A stretch of 64,000 nucleotides of DNA from the NCBI RefSeq assembly GCF_030816965.1, contig NZ_JAUSYQ010000002.1:1488001-1552000 (forward strand), written 5' to 3'. Below are positions 42,825 to 52,186 of the stretch, in pieces (within the stretch, counting starts at the first letter, position 1; every line of letters begins with the position of its first letter). Made by a program: the position numbers and the translations under genes. The notes under the pieces are model-generated. The model was not told where the DNA came from, ran no database searches, and worked only from the letters and a program-made list of their open reading frames with translations. This stretch comes from Streptomyces canus. Lineage in GTDB: Bacteria > Actinomycetota > Actinomycetes > Streptomycetales > Streptomycetaceae.

Positions 42825-45800
42825 CGCTCTTCTTCCGCGCCGGGGCCGCGCAGCACCACGTGGGCGTACGATCCGGCGGCGCCGACGGCGTTGACGAGGG
42901 CGCGCCGGACCCCCGGGTCGCCGCCTCTCGCCCGCCAGTTGGTGAGCCGGTCAGCGATCCGCAGCGGCAGCCCGTCCCAGTCGACAAGGGGGGTGCGGTG
43001 CTCGGCGACGAGAGTGGGCGCGATCGACCGATGACGCAACTGGAGCAGCACCTTGAGAAGTTGGGAGAGGGCGGACGCCCCTTCGAGGTGGCCGATGTTG
43101 GGTTTGACGGTGCCGATGAGGGTCGGGGACGAGGCGAACACGTCGGCCAGCGCCTCCAGTTCGGCCACGTCGGCGAGGGCGGCACCGGCGGCCGCGCACT
43201 CGACGTAACCGATGTCTGCGGGCGTGGCCCCGGCGCGGTCGAGCACGGTGCGCAGGGACGCCGCGAGGGCGTTCGGCGCGGGGCTGCCGTAGCGGCCGCG
43301 GCCGCCGTAGTGCCCGACCCAGGTCGCCTCCAAGACGCCGTGCACGACGTCCCCCGCTCGCCGGGCCGGTTCGGCCGGGCGCAGCAGAACGGCCGCGACC
43401 CCCTCCCCCGGGCACCAGCCGCCGCTGTCCGCGGCGTATGCGCGCACCGGGGCGGCGGAGTCGGTGAGCAGTCCGGCCGCGGACAGCGCGGCCAGGTGGT
43501 ACGGGTGCAGGATCAGGTTGGCGGCCCCGACCACGGCGGCGTCGCACTCGCCGCGCCGCAGGCTCTCCGCCGCGAGGTGGAGGGCCGTGAGGGAGGAGGA
43601 GCAGGAGGTGTCGACCGCGAGGCTCGGTCCTTCGAACCCGAAGAAGTGCGAGATCCTGGCGGGCAGGTCGGAGGCGAGCGCGGCGCTGCTGGCCTGTGCC
43701 CCGCCGGCCCACGCGTCCGCGCCCACGAGCTGCTGGTCGTGCCACATGGTGGCCGTGAACACGCCGACGCGCGGAGCTTCTGCGGCCAGTGAGGCGGGCG
43801 TGTGGCCGCTGTCCTCCAGGCAGTTCCAGACGGTCTCCAGCAACAGGCGTGCCTGCGGGTCGAGGGTCGCGGCCTCGGCCGGCGACAGGCGGAACCGACG
43901 GGCGTCGAACCGGTCGGGCCGCTGCAGGAAGCCCCCCGAGGTCACGCCCGGTAGGCCGGGCTCCGCGGCTGCCAGTGCCTCCCTGCGGTCCTCGGGTACG
44001 AGCCCGGTGGCGCAGTGCCCCGAGCTGAGCCGGCGCCAGTAGGCGCGGGTGTTCTCCGCGCCGGGGAACCTTCCCGCCATTCCGGAGACGACGACCTGGG
44101 CGGTGTCGTCCTTGCGCCGTCCGACCGGGGCCGGGCCGAGTACGGCTACCCGCTTCCCCGTCGGCACGACAGCCGCTTCGCCCGTCCACCCGGCGGTGAA
44201 GGGGGCCCGGTCGGCCCGCTGGTGCGCGACGGGTCCGCCCATCAAGGCGTGCAGGAACACATGGCCGTCGTCCAGCGCGAACTGGTCCCTGACGGTGTCG
44301 AACGTCATCGTACCGACGGGGCATAGCCCGACCCGGCAGCCGGCCTGTCCCGTCATGAGGAGCTGTCCGATGTAACCGGCCTCCAGAAGCAGGAAGTTCT
44401 CGGCGGCCTCCCCGTACAGCGGGGTGATGCCCTTCGTCTGGCCGATGAGATAGATCCCGAATCCGGAGCGGTCGAAAACCGGCCGGTTGTAGGGGAAGTG
44501 GACGTTCCTGGTGATCCGGGGCGCCGCGTTCACCAGGTGCAGCCGGCGGTCCACGGGGTGGTGGTAGTAGATCCCCTCGGGTATTCCCTCGACGCCCCCC
44601 TCCCGAATGTGGAGATAGGTCTGGACGGCGTAGGTGTCCCCCGCGGAGGCGTGCAGTCGCCGGTGCGCACCGCTTCCCCCGGAGTCGCTCAGCAGGGCCA
44701 ACAGCCGGGCCAGGGACTCGGAGGGCAATGGCTCGTCGAGGAAGTCCCGCCTGCTGCCCCGCCACGTGTACCAAACGGGGTCCACGTCGTGTCCCGGCAG
44801 TTCGACGGCCGGCTCACGCACGTCGGCCGGGCGCAGGTTCCACCTGGCGGCCTTGAACGCGTCCCGCTCCTCGGGCGAGAACAGATCGACTTGCTCCGGT
44901 GCAGGTCCGGGGCGCGGCGCCGCGCCCCGCGTACCGCTCGCCGGGCCGGTTGCAGGTGCCCTGTCGGTGCCCGGTCCCGTAGCCGTCGACGTCTTTGCAG
45001 GATCCGCCCGTCCGATGCGTTGCCCGACCACGCGGGCGATCCCGGCCACCGTCGGATCGGCCACCAGGGCCGCCACGGGAACTCGCTGTCCGTATCGGCG
45101 CAGCAGCCGGGCGGAGACCTGCACCAGGGTGAAGGAGGTGACCCCTTGGTCCCACAGGTCCTCGGCGGTGTCGATCGCCGGCACACCGAGGACCTCCGCG
45201 AAGACCGCGGCGATCTCCTCCACCAACGGCGGCTCTACGGGCGGACCCTCCTCGGGCTCCGGCGGTTCAGTCGTCCGCTCCGGAACCGGCAGGGGCAGGG
45301 CCGAGCGATCGAGCTTGCCGTGTGCGGTGGCCGGGAAGGACGGTACGAACACCACGAAGTTGGGCACCATGTAGGACGGGAGCGCCTTCGCGGCACGCTC
45401 ACGCAGCGCGCCCTCGTCGCCGCTCTCCTCGTCGGCGGGGATGACGTGCGCCACCAGGAGTTGGTCTCCCCCCTGTTCGCGCACCGACACCACCACGTCC
45501 CGGACCGAGCTGTCCGCGCGCAGTACGTGTTCGACCTCGGCGAGTTCCACTCGCTGGCCCCGGATCTTGACCTGGCCGTCGGTCCGCCCCCGGATGTGCA
45601 GGCAGCCGTCCGCGTCCCACAGAGCCCGGTCCCCGGTACGGAACATCCGGGCGCCGGGTTCGTCGGTGTACGGATCGGGCGGGAAGGACGCCATGGTGAG
45701 TTCGGGGTCTCCCGCATAGCCGAGTGCCAGACAGCGGCCGGCGGTGTACAGGTCCCCCTCGGTCCCCGGCGGGCACGGTCGCAGCCGGGAGTCGAGGACG

Positions 45801-48800
45801 TAGTGACGGCAGCGATCGATGGGACGTCCGTAGGGAATGGCACGCCATTCGGGGTCGATGTCCCGCACAGGGAAGACGTTGGACCAGACGGTGGTCTCGG
45901 TCGGTCCGCCCAGCGCGATCGTCCGCACGCCGGGGAAGGCGGCCGTCAGCCGCCCCGGCAACGACAGCGGGATGAAGTCACCGCTCAGCATCACCAGTCG
46001 CAGCCGCCCGGCGTCGGCGTCCGGGAGGAACGGGGTGAGCTGGTGCAGTGTGGTGGGGGCGGAGTTCCAGATCGTCACCGGTTCGGTCATCAGCACGTCG
46101 GCGAGCAATTGGGGGTCGCGCTGTTCCTCCTCGTCGGCAAGGTAGATCGAGGCACCGTGCCCGAGGAGCCCGAACAGGTCGAACACTGACAGATCGAAGC
46201 CGAACGAGGTGAGGGCCAGCCCGGTGTCGTGCGGTACGAGGTCGAAGTCCCGGGCACAGAAGGCGATCAGGTTGTGCACCGACCGGTGGGCGACCTCCAC
46301 GCCCTTGGGCGTCCCTGTGCTGCCCGAGGTGAACAGAACGTATGCCGTGTCGTCCGCGCAGGCCACCGCCGCGGGATTCTCGTCCGCCCGGGGATGGGTT
46401 TCGGCGTCGGGTCCCGGGTCGACGACGACGATGCGGCGGACGGGGTGCGCCATGGGCGGGTCCAGCGGGACGGTGCCCGGCGCGGTCAGCAGGGTGCGTA
46501 CGCCCGCCGCACCGAGCATCGCCGACACCCGGGCGGCGGGCAGCGCGGTGTCGACGGGCAGGTAGGCCGCGCCCGCCTTCAACACGCCGTACAGCGCGGC
46601 CACGAGGTCCGGACCGCGGTCCATGCGGACGGCGACCACGTCCCCCGCTTCGACCCCTTCCGCGCGCAGTCGCCATGCCACGGTGTTGGCGCGGCGGTTC
46701 AGCTCCCCGTAACCGACCGTGCTCCCCGAACGGCCCCGCACGGCCACGGCCGCGGGCGAGACCCGCGCCCAGTGTTCGAGCGGCAGATGTATGGGTCCTT
46801 CGAGGGCCGGGGCGGGGGAAGCCTCGGTGACGTTCCAGCCGTACAGGACGGCCTCGCGCTCCGCGCCCGTGGCCACAACGACCGCCGCGTCCGCGTTCGC
46901 CCGCTCCTCCTCCTCGGCTGCCTCGGCCGACCAGGCGCGCACGCTTGCCTCGAAGAGGGCGAACAGCTTCTCGTCGAGCCCGCCCCCGAGCACGCCGGGT
47001 GCCAGGTCCCACGCGTAGGAGAGGGTGTCGGCCTCGGCAACGCAGACGACGTCGAGATCGCAACCGGGCGTACTGGTCAGCCACTTGCCCTGAGTCACCC
47101 CTTCCGGCAGCGGGTGGCGGGTCAGGTCCACGAGTGCCGTCAGCACCACCGGATAGGAGAGGGTGACCGAACGGTCCCGCAGCGCCCTGCGGCTCAGTTC
47201 GGCGAGCCCGGAGGCGCTCCGGTGAGCCAGGTCGGCGGTGATCTGCAGACGGGCTGACCGGGCTGCCTCTTGGAGCGGTGTTCCCCGGGGCGGGGCGGAC
47301 AGCCAGTCGAGGAAGGACTCCTCCGCGGGACGGTGGCGTTCCGACTGTTCCGGCCACAGGACGACCGACAACGCGTACGGGTCCGTGATCTCCTCCGAGA
47401 GCGCGGCGGTGAGGGCAGCGAACACGATGTCGTCGACCGTCACACCGCGCACGGCGGCGCGCCTGGCAAACTCCCGGTATCCGGTGAACGTGCCGGACAG
47501 CCGGCGCCGGCCACTGCGTCCGACGACTTCCGTGCGTGGCAGCACAGGACCCGGCGGCACGGTCGCCAGCCGTTCACGCCAGTGCGCGGCCGCTCTGCCG
47601 CGTCGACCACCGCGTACGTACCGGGCCGTGTCCGGTGGGGCGGTGGCGAGTGCGGGCACGGCCGGGCCGTCCCCTTCGGCGTACAACCGCCACAGTTCGC
47701 GAAACAGGAGGTGGATGGAGCGGCCGTCACCGACGAGCAGGTCCATCGCGCAGTGCACGGTGTGCTTCCCCGTGGGGTCGCGGGTCACCCGTACGTCGAT
47801 GAGCGGCCAGCGGCCGAGAGGGAAGGGGCGGGAGGTCATCTCGGTGCGGATACGGGCGAGGTCCGCCTCGTTCGCGTCGGCGTCGGCGTCGAGGTCGATG
47901 ACGGGGATGTGCAGCGTGCCCGCTCCCCGGGGGCGGACGCGCAGCCGCGCCCCGTCCGTCTGCGTCCGCAGAGCGTCGTGGCGCTCGACGAGCCGTCGCA
48001 GGGCTCTGTCGAGTCGTACGAGGTCGAGCGCCTCAACCTCGTACGACTGGTAGCACTGACAGCCCTCGGCCTCCGCCGCGTCTTCCGTGACCGTCCGGCC
48101 GACCATGTACGCCTGTTGGAGATCGCGCGGCGGCAGCTCGCTCCACTGGCCACTGCCTTCCGTGCCCTTCCGCTCGTCCGTCGCGGCCGGGCCGAGCGCG
48201 GACAGGGCCGTATGGAACGCCGCGAAGGCGATGTCGGCGGTCCCGGTGGCGAATCGTGTGTCATCCACGTCCCAGCGGAAGCGCAGACCGCCGTCCTGCT
48301 CCCACATCTGATGGTCGAGGGCGACCCCGCTGGTCTGGCTGACCCCGTAGACCGTGTCGGCGCCGAAGCCGCCCGCCACACCCTCCCCCGGCCCGACGCC
48401 GATCAGGCTGGTGAACACAACGGGCAGGGCGGCGGGTTGGCGTCCGGTGGCAGCGCGTACGGCCCGCGCCGCCTCCACACCGGACACGCCGCCGTGCCGC
48501 AACTGTTCGCCCAGCAGGCGGTTGGCCGCGCGCGCGGCCTCGGCCGGCGAGGGCTGATCCATGTAGGTGACGTCATGAACGAGCGTCGAGGTGAAGGGCC
48601 CGACCAGTTCGTCCGCGGCGCGCGGCAGCCGCGGCCGGTCACTACTCGTGAGCAGAAGGGTGAAGGGGGCCTTGGCCCCGGCCCTCACCAGCGACTCGGC
48701 GAAGCAAGTGAGTACCAGGGCCGTGGGCGACACGTCCCACTCGTCAGCCAGCCGCGTCAGTTGCCGCCACGCTGCCGCGTCCAGCATGCCGTCGAGGGGA

Positions 48801-49855
48801 CGGCGCGTTCGCGGCATCTGCTCGTGAGTGTCGCCGGCGCCCGAAGCGGCCGCGGGCTCCAGAACGATGTCAGGAGGGCCAGAGGCCACTTCGCCCAGCC
48901 GCACCCAGTAGTCCAGGTCCTCCGCGTGCCGTGGCCCTGTCCGTTCGGCGAGGAGCGATCGGACACAGGACGCGACCGTCACGGCGTCGTCCGCCCGCTC
49001 GTCCCTGACATCGACCACCCCTCGGCCTTCGTACTCCGCCTTCCATTGCTGAAGGACGAGGGCGAATCCGTGCGCGTCGGTGACCACGGTGTCCAGGCTG
49101 AGGTGGATGATGCCGACTCCGCCGGGCAGCAGGGACACCTCGACGGCGAACAGCGGCCAGGCATCGGGCCGGTAGCAGCGGTGCGACAACCGCTCCCGTA
49201 CGTCCGCGACGGACCGGGCCGCCGTCGCCTCGTCGAGTTCCGTGAGGTCGTGGACCGGGAACTGCCAGGGCGGCGGATCGGCCAGTGTGCGCTGCGTGCC
49301 GTCCTGTCCGACGACGGTACGCAGCATGGCGTGACGCCGCACCACCGCGAGCCATGCCTTCTCCAGCCGGGCGGGGTCTGGACCGGCGACCCGGAACTCG
49401 CGGTAGAGGTGGCAGCCGGCAGGATCGGCCGCGCCTTCCTGCTTGGCCACGACGTATGCCTCTTGCAGGGATGTCAGGCTGAAGTCGGCCTCGTCATCGC
49501 CGAGTCGAGGCACCGACTGAGGCTCTCGGGAATCCTCGCGTCTCTCTACCTGACCGACCAGCTCCTGAAGGTCCTTCAGGTCCGCTTCGGCAAGCGTCAC
49601 GATGTCGAGGTCGTCGACGCCGAACGCGCGCCGCATCCCCAGCAGCAGGCGGGTGAGAGCCAGAGACGAGAGCCCCCAGGCCCGCAAGCTGCCCTCGGGC
49701 AGTTCGGGCGCCTGGTCCGGGCGTACCTCGGCGAGCAGCCCCCTCAGTTCCGGGGCAACCGGCTGACTGTCGGTCCGCGGCGGGCCCCCCGCATCCGGCG
49801 CGCCCGATCCGTGCCCGGCCTGCGAGGTCTCCTCGTCCCAACTGTCGGACTCCAC
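42821..49855 (-). CDS. NRPS-PKS hybrid: carrier-Cy-Cy-A(Cys)-PCP-Ox-KS0
   Basis: About 2344 residues. In order along the gene: an N-terminal carrier (near 49760-49535; WGLSSLAL), Cy1 (49490-48170; DTVVTD), Cy2 (48140-46860; DLLVGD), an A domain (46800-45240; FTSGSTGTPKG, GGPTETT), PCP (45220-45010; GVTSF), a SagB-like flavin oxidase (44900-44200) and a KS (44150-42850; DTSCSSSL). The A-domain pocket read from motifs is D-L-F-N-M-S-L-V-W, close to the cysteine code D-L-Y-N-L-S-L-I-W. The set should make a thiazole from Cys on the PCP. In the KS, the HGTGT motif reads CAAAG, so the His needed for decarboxylative extension is missing (KS0). The GTG at 49855 has GGGGAGA 4 to 5 bases upstream and is preferred; an in-frame GTG at 49942 lacks such a site. 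Confidence 0.93.
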   Translation of the reverse strand: MESDSWDEETSQAGHGSGAPDAGGPPRTDSQPVAPELRGLLAEVRPDQAPELPEGSLRAWGLSSLALTRLLLGMRRAFGVDDLDIVTLAEADLKDLQELVGQVERREDSREPQSVPRLGDDEADFSLTSLQEAYVVAKQEGAADPAGCHLYREFRVAGPDPARLEKAWLAVVRRHAMLRTVVGQDGTQRTLADPPPWQFPVHDLTELDEATAARSVADVRERLSHRCYRPDAWPLFAVEVSLLPGGVGIIHLSLDTVVTDAHGFALVLQQWKAEYEGRGVVDVRDERADDAVTVASCVRSLLAERTGPRHAEDLDYWVRLGEVASGPPDIVLEPAAASGAGDTHEQMPRTRRPLDGMLDAAAWRQLTRLADEWDVSPTALVLTCFAESLVRAGAKAPFTLLLTSSDRPRLPRAADELVGPFTSTLVHDVTYMDQPSPAEAARAANRLLGEQLRHGGVSGVEAARAVRAATGRQPAALPVVFTSLIGVGPGEGVAGGFGADTVYGVSQTSGVALDHQMWEQDGGLRFRWDVDDTRFATGTADIAFAAFHTALSALGPAATDERKGTEGSGQWSELPPRDLQQAYMVGRTVTEDAAEAEGCQCYQSYEVEALDLVRLDRALRRLVERHDALRTQTDGARLRVRPRGAGTLHIPVIDLDADADANEADLARIRTEMTSRPFPLGRWPLIDVRVTRDPTGKHTVHCAMDLLVGDGRSIHLLFRELWRLYAEGDGPAVPALATAPPDTARYVRGGRRGRAAAHWRERLATVPPGPVLPRTEVVGRSGRRRLSGTFTGYREFARRAAVRGVTVDDIVFAALTAALSEEITDPYALSVVLWPEQSERHRPAEESFLDWLSAPPRGTPLQEAARSARLQITADLAHRSASGLAELSRRALRDRSVTLSYPVVLTALVDLTRHPLPEGVTQGKWLTSTPGCDLDVVCVAEADTLSYAWDLAPGVLGGGLDEKLFALFEASVRAWSAEAAEEEERANADAAVVVATGAEREAVLYGWNVTEASPAPALEGPIHLPLEHWARVSPAAVAVRGRSGSTVGYGELNRRANTVAWRLRAEGVEAGDVVAVRMDRGPDLVAALYGVLKAGAAYLPVDTALPAARVSAMLGAAGVRTLLTAPGTVPLDPPMAHPVRRIVVVDPGPDAETHPRADENPAAVACADDTAYVLFTSGSTGTPKGVEVAHRSVHNLIAFCARDFDLVPHDTGLALTSFGFDLSVFDLFGLLGHGASIYLADEEEQRDPQLLADVLMTEPVTIWNSAPTTLHQLTPFLPDADAGRLRLVMLSGDFIPLSLPGRLTAAFPGVRTIALGGPTETTVWSNVFPVRDIDPEWRAIPYGRPIDRCRHYVLDSRLRPCPPGTEGDLYTAGRCLALGYAGDPELTMASFPPDPYTDEPGARMFRTGDRALWDADGCLHIRGRTDGQVKIRGQRVELAEVEHVLRADSSVRDVVVSVREQGGDQLLVAHVIPADEESGDEGALRERAAKALPSYMVPNFVVFVPSFPATAHGKLDRSALPLPVPERTTEPPEPEEGPPVEPPLVEEIAAVFAEVLGVPAIDTAEDLWDQGVTSFTLVQVSARLLRRYGQRVPVAALVADPTVAGIARVVGQRIGRADPAKTSTATGPGTDRAPATGPASGTRGAAPRPGPAPEQVDLFSPEERDAFKAARWNLRPADVREPAVELPGHDVDPVWYTWRGSRRDFLDEPLPSESLARLLALLSDSGGSGAHRRLHASAGDTYAVQTYLHIREGGVEGIPEGIYYHHPVDRRLHLVNAAPRITRNVHFPYNRPVFDRSGFGIYLIGQTKGITPLYGEAAENFLLLEAGYIGQLLMTGQAGCRVGLCPVGTMTFDTVRDQFALDDGHVFLHALMGGPVAHQRADRAPFTAGWTGEAAVVPTGKRVAVLGPAPVGRRKDDTAQVVVSGMAGRFPGAENTRAYWRRLSSGHCATGLVPEDRREALAAAEPGLPGVTSGGFLQRPDRFDARRFRLSPAEAATLDPQARLLLETVWNCLEDSGHTPASLAAEAPRVGVFTATMWHDQQLVGADAWAGGAQASSAALASDLPARISHFFGFEGPSLAVDTSCSSSLTALHLAAESLRRGECDAAVVGAANLILHPYHLAALSAAGLLTDSAAPVRAYAADSGGWCPGEGVAAVLLRPAEPARRAGDVVHGVLEATWVGHYGGRGRYGSPAPNALAASLRTVLDRAGATPADIGYVECAAAGAALADVAELEALADVFASSPTLIGTVKPNIGHLEGASALSQLLKVLLQLRHRSIAPTLVAEHRTPLVDWDGLPLRIADRLTNWRARGGDPGVRRALVNAVGAAGSYAHVVLRGPGAEEER

Positions 49856-49989
49856 GGTCTCTCCCCACGACGCGAAACGGGCGGGACGTGCCACACCCGG
49901 TTTCCGGCCCCGCCCACCGGCTGGGCCTGGACTGCCCTCCACGGGGATGGCTGGTCAGCCCTCAGTACGCCACCGCGCACGGCGGATCA

Positions 49990-50007
49990 CCGCCCACTTT
50001 TGAGCAG
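49990..50007. promoter_or_regulatory. Operator H, synthetase promoter and right edge of the regulon
   Basis: CCGCCCA-CTTT-TGAGCAG fits the cluster operator. The minus-strand hexamer CGTACT at 49969-49964 starts 29.5 bases from the centre, though it is a weaker -10 than the others. No matching site was seen to the right of this one. Confidence 0.55.
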
Positions 50008-50109
50008 CGTCGGTAGAGCCGGGCGGTCCCTGGGGAACCGTTTGCTCGAACGATTGCGAACAGGTGCGTGAATACGCCCGGTATTCCTACGACAGCCGCG
50101 ATCAGCCCC

Positions 50110-50115
50110 TAAACT
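50110..50115 (+). promoter_or_regulatory. -10 element of the VOC gene
   Basis: TAAACT is the best -10 hexamer in front of the VOC-protein gene, 64 bases before its ATG. No good -35 box or cluster operator accompanies it. Confidence 0.35.
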
Positions 50116-50178
50116 CTTGGTCTTCGGCTCCGGGCCGATCATGGTCGGACCGTCGCCAACCCAACTGAAGGAGCGTGT

Positions 50179-50544
50179 ATGACTGTCGCGGAATTCATCG
50201 GGATCAACCTCGACTGTCCGGACCCCCCTGCCCTCGCCGAGTTCTACGCCACGCTCACGGGCGGCAAGGTCACATACAGTGCGCCGGAGGGAGCCGCCAT
50301 GTCCGTGGAGGGCGGGCCCACCATGCTGTTCCAGCGCAAGGAGAACCACAGCCCGGCGTCATGGCCCGACGGAGAACCCTCGAAACAGTTCCACCTGGAC
50401 TTCTACGTGGACGACCTGGACACGGGCGAGGCCTCAGCGGTCGCCGCGGGCGCCACGAAGGTCTCGTTCCAGCCGGGTGACGGCAAATGGCGCGTCATGG
50501 CCGACCCGGCGGGGCACCTGTTCTGCATCTGCCCTCGTAGCTGA
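50179..50544 (+). CDS. VOC-superfamily (glyoxalase-like) protein
   Basis: A 121-residue single-unit VOC protein: FIGINLDCPDPPALAEFYA opens the first beta-alpha module, FHLDFYVDDLD the second, and it ends with MADPAGHLFCIC. The usual metal ligands (His and Glu) are only partly evident, so it could bind a ligand or small molecule instead of catalysing. AAGGAG lies 7 bases before the ATG. It lies just outside the last cluster operator, faces away from the synthetase and probably does not belong to the pathway, although VOC proteins can give drug resistance by binding. Confidence 0.8.
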   Translation: MTVAEFIGINLDCPDPPALAEFYATLTGGKVTYSAPEGAAMSVEGGPTMLFQRKENHSPASWPDGEPSKQFHLDFYVDDLDTGEASAVAAGATKVSFQPGDGKWRVMADPAGHLFCICPRS

Positions 50545-50889
50545 GAGCCGGCCCCGGCGAAGCCGACGGGGCTGAGAGGCGTCTAGCACCTGGCCGAAGG
50601 CGCAGTCCACCATCATCCAGCACTCCGGGGGCTGCGTCGACGGCGGTGCGGTTACCCGTCCTGACGGGCACGCGACGGCGGCGGCGACCTCACGGTTCTG
50701 TCGTGCCGTGGTGGTGATGCCGTGCTTCGCCGGTGCACACCAGCTCAGAGGCGTGGAGCCGGTCGGCCAGGACGCGGGCAGCGGCCCGGATGATGACGTC
50801 GGAGGAGCTGACCACCGTGTTGGCCAGTGCACCGACCAGTGCTGCTCCGCGAGCAGGCCGGCCTCATTCCACGCCGACGTCGTCGTGAG

Positions 50890-51190
50890 CACAGCCCCGA
50901 AACCGGAGGGGCGGCAGCGCGCGGCGCCGGAGTGCCGGCGCGGGGCCGTCGAACGCAGAAGCTTCCCCGGCCGCGGCCACACCGCGGAACTCCACATCAC
51001 CGACAAGGGGCACGACTACTGGAGGCCGCCGGCAAACGCGCCTGGGCGTCATCGGACAAAAACCTGAGCCTGTACTAGACGGCGAGCAACTCACCGCTCT
51101 GACCGGCCTGTTGTTGTCCGCACTCTCCGCGCACCAGCCAGGCTCGACCAGCACTCCGTCGAAGCCCCGTAACCGGGCCTGAACCACCGC
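50890..51190 (+). pseudogene. MarR-family regulator remnant
   Basis: In one frame the stretch RGAVERRSFPGRGHTAELHI followed by TDKGH looks like the wing and following helix of a MarR regulator. The C-terminal helices continue in other frames (EAAGKRAWASSDKNLSL, then DGEQLTALTGLLLSAL), so at least two frameshifts have broken the gene. The N-terminal part is not recognisable. The rest of the gap 50545-51458 holds other fragments: on the minus strand a coding-like C-terminus ERIAEQIRRFLQAEPEEVPA at about 51250-51310. No intact gene is seen there. Confidence 0.4.
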
Positions 51191-51458
51191 TTCGCGCAGG
51201 GAGTAAGCCGTTCGCGGCACACCCAACAGCGCCAGGTGCCTCACGCCGGGACTTCCTCCGGCTCTGCTTGGAGGAAGCGCCTGATCTGCTCGGCGATTCG
51301 CTCCACGTCGGGCCGCGATGTAGTAGTCAGTGCCCTCCGGCAACGACGCCCGGCAGCGCGGGGGCCCACGCCTCACCCGTGACGCGGACGACTCGGCCCG
51401 GGCGCTCCACGTGGACCGCTTTGTCTGATCCACCGGTTGGACGGGCGGCCGTGTGCCA

Positions 51459-52028
51459 TCAGGGCGCGGGGTCCACCAAGGCCCTGAAACAGGGGTCGAG
51501 CAGCTCGATGATCCGCTCCGGCCGAGTGTCGCGCAGCGGTCCCAGCTCGAGCAGGTGCTTGCCGACGACGACGCCCAGGTTGGCCATGATCAGCAAGGCG
51601 GCCCGCAGCTCGGCGTCCTCCCCTTCCACGACCGCGGACACCTGCTTGATCTGGCGGTCGAACGTCTCGCGCATCTCGGCCGCCATGTCCGGATGCGTGA
51701 GCATGGAACGGAGCATGGCCAGCGAGGGGGCGGGCATGCCCGCAAGTTTCACGCCGAGGCCTGCCATGAGCTGCGCGATGAGCGGGTCTGCGGACTCAGG
51801 GGCGGACCCCGCGGCGTCGAGCCGGACCACCTGCCTGAAGAGGTTCTCCTTGTTGCCGAAGTACTGCATCACCAGCGCGGGGTCGACCTTGGCCGCTCTG
51901 GCGATGACTCGGATCGTCGCACGGTCGTAACCGAGCTCGCCGAACGACTGACGTGCGCAGTCCAGGATGCGCTGTTCGGTCAAGCGGCGTCGCTCAGCTC
52001 GCGAGAGCGGGGGCTCTTCGGTACTCAC
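51459..52028 (-). CDS. TetR-family transcriptional repressor
   Basis: A 189-residue TetR protein. The N-terminal helix-turn-helix runs from ILDCARQSFGELGYD through TIRVIARAAKVD to MQYFGNKENLF. The C-terminal ligand domain (about 70-189) is not diagnostic, but it resembles the TetR_C_17-like form common beside drug pumps. It is divergent from an MFS gene 158 bases away and probably represses that gene and itself. The GTG at 52028 is preferred because upstream residues are not TetR-like and would overlap the shared operator. Confidence 0.88.
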   Translation of the reverse strand: MSTEEPPLSRAERRRLTEQRILDCARQSFGELGYDRATIRVIARAAKVDPALVMQYFGNKENLFRQVVRLDAAGSAPESADPLIAQLMAGLGVKLAGMPAPSLAMLRSMLTHPDMAAEMRETFDRQIKQVSAVVEGEDAELRAALLIMANLGVVVGKHLLELGPLRDTRPERIIELLDPCFRALVDPAP

Positions 52029-52051
52029 ACCATCGATTCTAACCGCTTCGC

Positions 52052-52065
52052 TCAACACAAGTTGA
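52052..52065. promoter_or_regulatory. Likely TetR operator
   Basis: TCAAC-ACAA-GTTGA is a perfect palindrome between the divergent TetR and MFS genes. It overlaps a plausible plus-strand -35 (TTGACC, 52062-52067; -10 TCTACG, 52084-52089), so binding would block the pump promoter. Confidence 0.5.
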
Positions 52066-52186
52066 CCCTGAGCGGCGCTTGACTCTACGCTCGTTGAGTG
52101 AACGCCCGGCCGGCAGTCTCCCGCTCCGGCCTGTCGGCGTCGGCGACAGTGCGCAGCCCCATCGCCCCTGTCCTCCAAGGAGCAGC

